A stretch of 62,000 bases of DNA, from the NCBI GenBank assembly GCA_015680685.1, contig MNCI01015499.1:2340473-2402472 (forward strand), in the 5' to 3' direction. Numbering within the stretch: position 1 is the first letter of the stretch; each line of letters begins with the position of its first letter. A model generated the notes under the pieces. It saw only the letters and a list, made by a program, of their open reading frames with translations, had not been told where the DNA came from and did not search any database. A program made the position numbers and the translations under genes. Positions 56,201 through 62,000 of the stretch are shown here, piece after piece. This DNA is from Gnetum montanum. Its lineage: Eukaryota > Streptophyta > Gnetopsida > Gnetales > Gnetaceae.

Positions 56201-56717
56201 ATTTATTTTCTTGAGAAAACATATTAGAAGGAAGACCACCAAGTTTATCTAAATGACTTTTAACCATATTGAAATCACCTCTAATGATCTAATGAACTTT
56301 TAAGTAGAGATAAAACATATTTTCAAACCTCTAATTGATCTTTTGAATTATTAGGAGCATAAATATTATAGAGTCCAAAGTCTCCTTTTTCACTGTAATA
56401 ATTAATCCAAATAACTCTTCTAAGATTGTCAAAGCTAGAATTCAAAACTTTTCCAATTCAATTTTTAATAATAATAATAACAACAACAACATCTTCTTTA
56501 TTAACTTCATGAAGAGTAGAAAAAACAATGTAGTTTTTTAAAATGCATTTACCAACAAAACTAATACCATGCATTGGATTATTAATTTCTTATAGAAATA
56601 GAAAATTTGGAGAAATGTCAATTTGAAAGATGCTCCTTGGAAATATTTGCTTGGGACCTATCAAAAAGACTCTAAATATTCCATGATAAAACTAACATTG
56701 AAATGTGGGAAAGGAGG
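53282..56717 (-). mobile_element. LINE-C 5' and central part (endonuclease, reverse transcriptase, zf-RVT)
   Basis: Minus-strand order: endonuclease with GDFNMV (GDFN codons at 56279-56268) and YRLDRFYIS (about 56100); post-endonuclease piece 55607-55410 (MGWLKIEDEPCKTFFKFLKG); reverse transcriptase with the catalytic box FVDD (54624-54613) in 54630-54379; connecting region 54340-54089 (FQILRSCFNQLMF, VAWDICTNSKKDGGLGL); and a zf-RVT remnant up to 53282 (YPLCRNEDSFSHVFL). Frames are full of stops. It is AT-rich and more decayed than LINE-A. The Gypsy-type element (44110-53281) splits its 3' zinc-finger part and the Copia element (56718-61136) cuts it at the start of the endonuclease. Confidence 0.8.
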
Positions 56718-57796
56718 TATTAACCTTTTGGTATGTAAAAACCTTAAAAAATGGAGAATGTGGAAATATGGTTGTCATCTTGTAAGGCTAAGAAAAGAAT
56801 AAGGGGACAAGATGATTGAGCAAGAGCCCCAAAATGACAGCTGAAATGATGAAACAAGAGCTAGACTGATAAAATGAGAGCTAGAATGCAAACGAAGTCT
56901 ACAAGCCAAATGAAGGTGTTTCAAGGTTTCTCGAGATGTCAAAATTTTAGAGAAATGGTCTAGAGTTCAAAGTCCACTTGTAAGTTAGACATCCCAAATT
57001 GATAGTAGACATCCCAATTGTTGCTAGGATGTCCTAGCTAAGACATCCTAATTTTGTATTGGATGTCCCACCAAAATAGAGGTTGTTTTTAGATAGACAT
57101 CCCAACCTCGAATGGGATGTTCTAATTAGTCATGTTCTAGCCAGTGCATGAAGTACGAGGAGTTTTTGAAAAGTAAAAGACTATAAAACAAAGTGAAATT
57201 TTTGGGAAATGTATAACCAATATTCATTAATTAATCCAATTATTGTTTATCAAGGAAATGGGCTTTCTTCCTCATTGTGTTCATCATTTGTGAATTATAA
57301 TGAATTTTTGTATGTATTGAGAGCTTCATTACAAGGATTTTGTAAAGTGAGTTACACTCTTTCCTTGATTCTTTTTCTCTTCTTGTAAGCCTTGCAGCAT
57401 TGATGTGCTTCTTGTAGGAAGGCATCTTCATTGAGCTTGTTGGGACCTTGTGGAGTTGAGTGTGTTTGTAGTGAAGAAACACTCTGGTGTGGAGCTCACA
57501 TTTTGTAAATATTATGGGATCCTTAATACCACATTTTGAGCTTGTTGGTACCTTGCAGGGTTGAGTGTTTATCCAACAAGAAAACACTTTGAGAGAAGCT
57601 CAAAACTTTGTAAAGGTTGTGGTGCCCTCTAAAACACATTTTGAAGGAACAAAGTTTGGAGTTGTGTAAGGATTCTACCCTCCAATTGTGGATGTATCCA
57701 AGTTGGAGAATATATAAAATTGCGTGTAGTTTTGGTTGCCTTGGTTATTTAATTTAGGGAACTTATTCAATCCTCCTTATAATTTCTCGATCCTCA
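56718..57796 (+). repeat. 5' LTR of the Copia-type element
   Basis: 1079 bp, begins TATTAACC (TG mutated to TA) and ends CTCA. It contains about five copies of a GACATCCCAA-like motif (56990-57120) and an internal duplication of about 104 bp (57434-57537 and 57538-57643). Confidence 0.85.
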
Positions 57797-57922
57797 AGTT
57801 GTATTAGAGCCCAATACACTCTAGTTCAGAGTTTAACATCTCATGAGTGAATGATGGAAGGGACATTCTACACCAAGTCAACTATGTTCGATGGGATTGA
57901 CTTCATGTATTAGAAAGCTAGA

Positions 57923-58480
57923 ATGCAAAGATTGTTCAAATCCATGGAGTTCAAGGTTTGGGAATCTATTCTTGAAGAGTACACACCACCCATCAACAAC
58001 ATCACATTAGCTACGAAGCTAAGAAGCGAATGGATGCAAGATGAAAGAGATAAGTTCATGTTTGATTCTAAAGCAAATAATTGTCTTTATTGTGCTTTGA
58101 GCAAATATAAATTTAATAGAGTAGCTGGGTATAAGATCGCTAAAGAAATTTGGGAAATGCTAAAAGTAACCTATGAAGGTACATCAGTAGTAAATCAATC
58201 AAAGATTCAAGTTTTGCAAAGTGAATATGATAAATTAAAAATGAAAGAAGGAGAGAATATTAAAGACTACTTTTCAAGAGCCAACAATCTTGTTGTAGCG
58301 ATTAGAAGTACATGTAAGGTTTTTCTTGAAAGTGATCTTATCATCAAGATGATAAGAACCTTGCAACCTAAAATAAGACCTAAGGTAATGACCATAGAGG
58401 AAATCATGGATTTTTCAATCCTAAAATTTGAAGAACTACAAAGTGTGCTTATTTCCTATGAGATGAACCTCATTAGCTAA
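57923..58480 (+). CDS. Copia gag (UBN2-type), 185 codons, open
   Basis: Retrotransposon capsid-type protein. It shows W(E)SILEEY near the start, then ALSKYKFNRVAGYKIAKEIW, LKVTYEGTSVVNQSKIQVLQ and then a Gln/Ser-rich helix, EGENIKDYFSRANNLV and LQPKIRPKVMTIEEI. This is the usual order of the UBN2/gag-polypeptide family of Copia elements. It lacks the downstream zinc knuckle and all of pol. An upstream in-frame stretch begins near 57853 but contains a stop, so the original start is lost. It is the longest intact open frame in the window, yet it is truncated relative to a normal gag. Confidence 0.85.
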   Translation: MQRLFKSMEFKVWESILEEYTPPINNITLATKLRSEWMQDERDKFMFDSKANNCLYCALSKYKFNRVAGYKIAKEIWEMLKVTYEGTSVVNQSKIQVLQSEYDKLKMKEGENIKDYFSRANNLVVAIRSTCKVFLESDLIIKMIRTLQPKIRPKVMTIEEIMDFSILKFEELQSVLISYEMNLIS

Positions 58481-60104
58481 GGAGGTACTTTATGATGGAG
58501 GACCTCATCTTAAACTCCATTAATCAGGTTCATGCTAGAAAGCAAGTAAGGTAAGTAACAGTAAGTCTTGATTCCTTCACTTTCTAGACTTAGTGTAGAT
58601 TAGTTTTTGTTTATAAATGTTAATAGATAGGAAATTCATTGGAAATCATTAGTTATCTAAAGAAAATCTCACTTGATCTTGCAAGATGTTAAGCTACAGA
58701 TAAAAGCATATTGTCATCAAAGCTTCAATGGATATTGATGAGATTTATCTCAAGAGAGGATTAAGGTACACAAATTCAAAAGGTAGGGTTTGGTAAGTTT
58801 TCATCATCTCACCAATGCTAGAACATATATATCTTGTGATCTAGCTCATATAATGCTTGTATTATTTGTTGGGCTATCATATGTACCAAATGGATTTGAA
58901 ATATTTTTTATGAATATTGATAAATCAAGTTTTGGACTCTTAACTAGTATGTAGTGGGTGCATGCCATTCAAGGACCTTGATTGTTATTCATTAACAAGA
59001 AGCTCTTTGTTGAACATCTAAAGGAAAATTATTGTGTTGGTATCTACGTTGAAAATTTTGAAAAATATCTTCTATCATAGATACTACTAATAGGAGACTT
59101 TGGTTTCCAAAAGTCTCCATACTTGATCTATAAAAGGAAGATGACCAAAAAAAGGAATTTCAAGTAGTAGATGCATTGCAGAAGTTGAAAGCACTTATGC
59201 AGGGGGAGCCTATATCTCTTCAACAGTCATTATCTTTTAGGCCATCGATGTAGGGGGAGTCTATTAGGGATTTCACCAAAAGACACTCAAGTTGCAAGAC
59301 TTCCATTTCTAGCATCTAAAAATGAGTAAGAAAAAGTTTATTTGTATTGAAATATGGTAAACTTTCTAAGGTAAAAGTTTAAGCTAATTTTGGTCAATTT
59401 TTTTTAATCTTTTACATAAAGATGATTTTTATTGGTGCAAACTCTTTTAATTAATATGGTTGTATCAAATTTCTTTATGAGCATGGTATTAAGGATATGA
59501 TTGATTGTGCCTAAAATTTTGGTTTTCTTAGATTTTTCATTTTAACTTTTTTTGGATTTAAGGTCTTTAAAGAAAAATATGTTGTTTCTTTCTCTTTGAT
59601 AATGGAATATACTTGTATTATCTTTTTGATGATGTTCAAAAAGAGGATAATGTATTATTCATGAGATATTTTAATGTGCTATTCATGAGAGCATTTATGG
59701 TATATACCACTTGTAAGACTTCATATATATTTTCTCAATAAATAGTGATTTTAGTACTAATGGCTTATGGCTTATTATTTCAGAGATGGGATAACTAATC
59801 TTCAATGCTCAACCTTTGATCCTAAATGACAATATTATAGATTCACATTTTCAAGGCTTTAATTATGTGTCTTTGTGTTTAATGGTTATGTGATGTGTTG
59901 CACTTTATAGGTATGGGCATATTTATTTTTAGCCCTTTGAAACCAATGCTGGAGGATTTGCACTTATTAATGGCTTTTCTTGTCTTTGTTGTCCTTAGCA
60001 AGTTATATATATATAGTTTTCCTTGAATTGCTTAATTATATGATATCATGGTATTATGCTAACCCATTTTTAAAAGTTTTGGACATCACCAAAAAGGGGG
60101 AGAT

Positions 60105-61136
60105 TGTTAACCTTTTCATATGTAAAAATCTCAGAAAATGGAGAATGTAGGAATATGGTTGTTATCTTGAAGGGCTAAAAAAAGAACAAGGTGATAAGAT
60201 GATTGAGCAAGAGCCACAAAACAAGAGTTGGAATGACGAAATGAGAGCTAGGATGATAAAATGAGAGCTAGGATGATAAAATGAGAGCGAGGATGACAAA
60301 ATAAGAGTTGGAATGTAAATAAAGTCTAAAACCCAAATGAAGATGTTCCAAGGTCTACCAAGATGTCAAAATGTTAGAGAAATGGTCAAAGTTCAAAGTT
60401 CACTTGTAGGCCAAATGTCCCAGATTGACAATAGATGTCCCAACCTTGAATGGAATGCCCTAATTAGCCATTTTCTAGTCATTGCATAAATTATAAGGAA
60501 TTTTTGGAAAGTAAAGGGATATAAAACAAAATGAAATTCTTGGAAAACATATAAGCATTATTCATTGATCAATCTCATTATTGTTTTTTAAGTGAATTGG
60601 ATTTGTTTCTCATTGTGTTCATCATTTGTGAATTATAGTGAATTATTGTATGTATTGAGAGCTTCATTGCAAGAATTTTGTAAAGTGAGTTACACTCTTT
60701 CCTTGATTCTTTTTCTCTTTTTGTAAGCCCTATTGGGTTGATGTACTTCTTGCAGGAATGCATCTTCATTGAACTTGTCAAGACCTTGTGGGGTTGAGTG
60801 TGTTCCTAGTGACGAAACACTCCGGTGTGAAGCTCACATTTTGTAAAGGTTGTGGGATCCTTAAAACCAGATTTTAAGCTTGTTGGGACCTTGCGGGGTT
60901 GAGTGTTTGTCTAGTGAGAAAACACTTCGATCAAAGCTCAAAACTTTGTAAAGGTTGTGATGCACTCTAAACCACATTTTGAAGAAATAGAGTCTGGAGG
61001 TGTGCAAGGATTCTACTCTCCATGTGTGGATGTACCCAAGTTGGGGTACCACATAAAAATTATTTGTGATTTTGGTTGTCATGGTTGTTTAATTTTGGAA
61101 ACTTATTCAACCCCCCTTCTAAGGTCTCAGTTCTCT
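60105..61136 (+). repeat. 3' LTR of the Copia-type element
   Basis: 1032 bp, begins TGTTAACC. It has only two GACATCCCAA-like motifs but about three tandem copies of a 20-bp AATGAGAGC(T/G)AGGATGA(T/C)AA unit (60239-60300), unlike the 5' LTR. The internal 104-bp duplication is shared. Confidence 0.85.
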
Positions 61137-61141
61137 GGAGA

Positions 61142-62000
61142 CTCCCATCCTTGATTTTTTAAACTTGGCATTTGTCTTATAATCCATATCACTAATAGAT
61201 GATTGAGAATAAGATAGATTCCAATAACATGGCCTTTACAATGACAATAGCATAACATCCTTAAAAATTATAGTATGTAATTTTGTGGGAAAAATATTGA
61301 TTACCAAACTTGAGTTTGAATTCTACCTTCCTCTATCATACATCAATCTTTATAAAATAATGTGTGCACTGCATAACATCTATTAATATTTTCTATTTTT
61401 AGAATTGTTCCATAGCTACCAATAGTTTTACTTTCAATGCTTTGAAATATAAGAAAGATTTTCTAATACTTTTTATTCTTAAGCAATAAAAGTATTACAT
61501 CGATCCATAAAAACTTTAAGATCTAATGAGTTTTCAACCATTTAAGAACTAGCCAATTCTACAAGTAAAATTTTTTTGAAAAAATAGTAAGCATGTAAAA
61601 CATTAATTCTATAGGATTTAAGAATATCTTGAAGTACTAGTGTAAAACCCTTATTCTGACAAATAAATCAAATACTTTGCATAAATATGTATAGTAAAGT
61701 GATATCTTTTGATAGAAATTCATATAAGTCATTAAGTAAAACAAAATCAAAAGCTTTAAAATTCTTCATAGTCTCTACAATATTAGAGACATTACTATTT
61801 TTCATCTTCAAATCATTCCTTGCAAAAAAATATATTGAAATATTAGTTAAAATCCAAGCGTGCCAAGCAAAAATAGCTTCAAATCTAAAAATTACCAAGT
61901 GACTTCAATTCATCAATAAGATAACTAATTAGACTATATTTTGGATAGTATAGGGACATTCAATACATATAAATAACATGATACTTTAAAAATAATTTTA
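61142..62000. other. AT-rich sequence beyond the Copia element, possibly the LINE-C 5' part
   Basis: By the nesting logic the 5' part (ORF1) of LINE-C should continue here on the minus strand. A 76-codon minus frame (61898-61668) and overlapping plus frame are present, but I cannot identify DUF4283 or another ORF1 mark. Confidence 0.3.

Larger units (their letters stand above)
56718..61136 (+). mobile_element. Non-autonomous Copia-type LTR element with gag only
   Basis: 5' LTR 56718-57796 and 3' LTR 60105-61136. A primer site TTGTATTAGAGC (57799-57810, decayed TGGTATCAGAGC) follows the 5' LTR and a polypurine tract AAAAAGGGGGAGAT (60091-60104) precedes the 3' LTR. Imperfect target duplications GGAGG/GGAGA lie at 56713-56717 and 61137-61141. 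The 2.3 kb interior has a gag ORF and about 1.6 kb of non-coding sequence, including a second polypurine-like block (about 59245-59260). RT and integrase are absent. It is inserted in LINE-C. Confidence 0.85.

Noticed and set aside
1-62000. CRISPR arrays, operons, ribosomal RNA genes
   Set aside because: No regularly spaced identical repeats, no prokaryotic gene organisation and no rRNA-like segments were seen.

Overview
The window looks like nuclear DNA of a large-genome seed plant. A gymnosperm is my best guess: it has a compact housekeeping coding sequence stretched over very long introns filled with old, nested, partly decayed retroelements. The species cannot be named from the sequence. 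There is no sign of bacterial or organellar gene organisation.

One cellular gene is supported. It is an apparently intact cytosolic glyoxalase II (hydroxyacylglutathione hydrolase) on the minus strand, with its ATG at 41145 and its stop ending at 3262. I resolved seven exons (41145-41099, 38998-38876, 38610-38449, 15726-15648, 15526-15413, 3592-3416, 3336-3262). They join in phase through GT/AG junctions into 777 bp, coding 258 residues with every metal ligand present. The introns are about 2.1 kb, 265 bp, 22.7 kb, 121 bp, 11.8 kb and 79 bp, so the gene covers about 37.9 kb and is 2% coding.

Almost everything else is mobile DNA. At 1-2055 lies the 3' end and LTR of a Ty3/Gypsy-type element. 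Intron 5 holds SINE copies, a Copia remnant and a nearly complete 7.6 kb L1-type LINE (7638-15283) with a 12-bp target duplication. Intron 3 holds a complete LTR element with no recognisable coding (18024-25168, TSD TGGTA), a 5'-truncated GC-rich copy of the same type of LINE (27106-27741, 14-bp TSD, with an assembly gap inside), and an old LTR element (31564-36932) carrying a 252-bp hAT-like MITE. Intron 1 holds two ultra-short retro-insertions.

Upstream of the gene, a second LINE (about 42.4-44.1 kb and 53.3-56.7 kb) is interrupted by a 9.2 kb Gypsy-type element (44110-53281, TSD CTTAG, tRNA-Asp-type primer site) and by a gag-only Copia element (56718-61136). Reverse transcriptase is recognisable only in the LINEs. 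All LTR elements with two LTRs look non-autonomous.

The most unusual observation is that the 3' part of the LINE family encodes a coiled-coil plus J-domain-like (HPD-containing) segment. It is seen in both LINE copies and is open in the younger one. Other points of interest are palindrome-rich U3 regions in the Gypsy family, a nearly identical 610-bp tandem duplication inside a much older element, and a second coiled-coil ORF in the pol-less Gypsy element.
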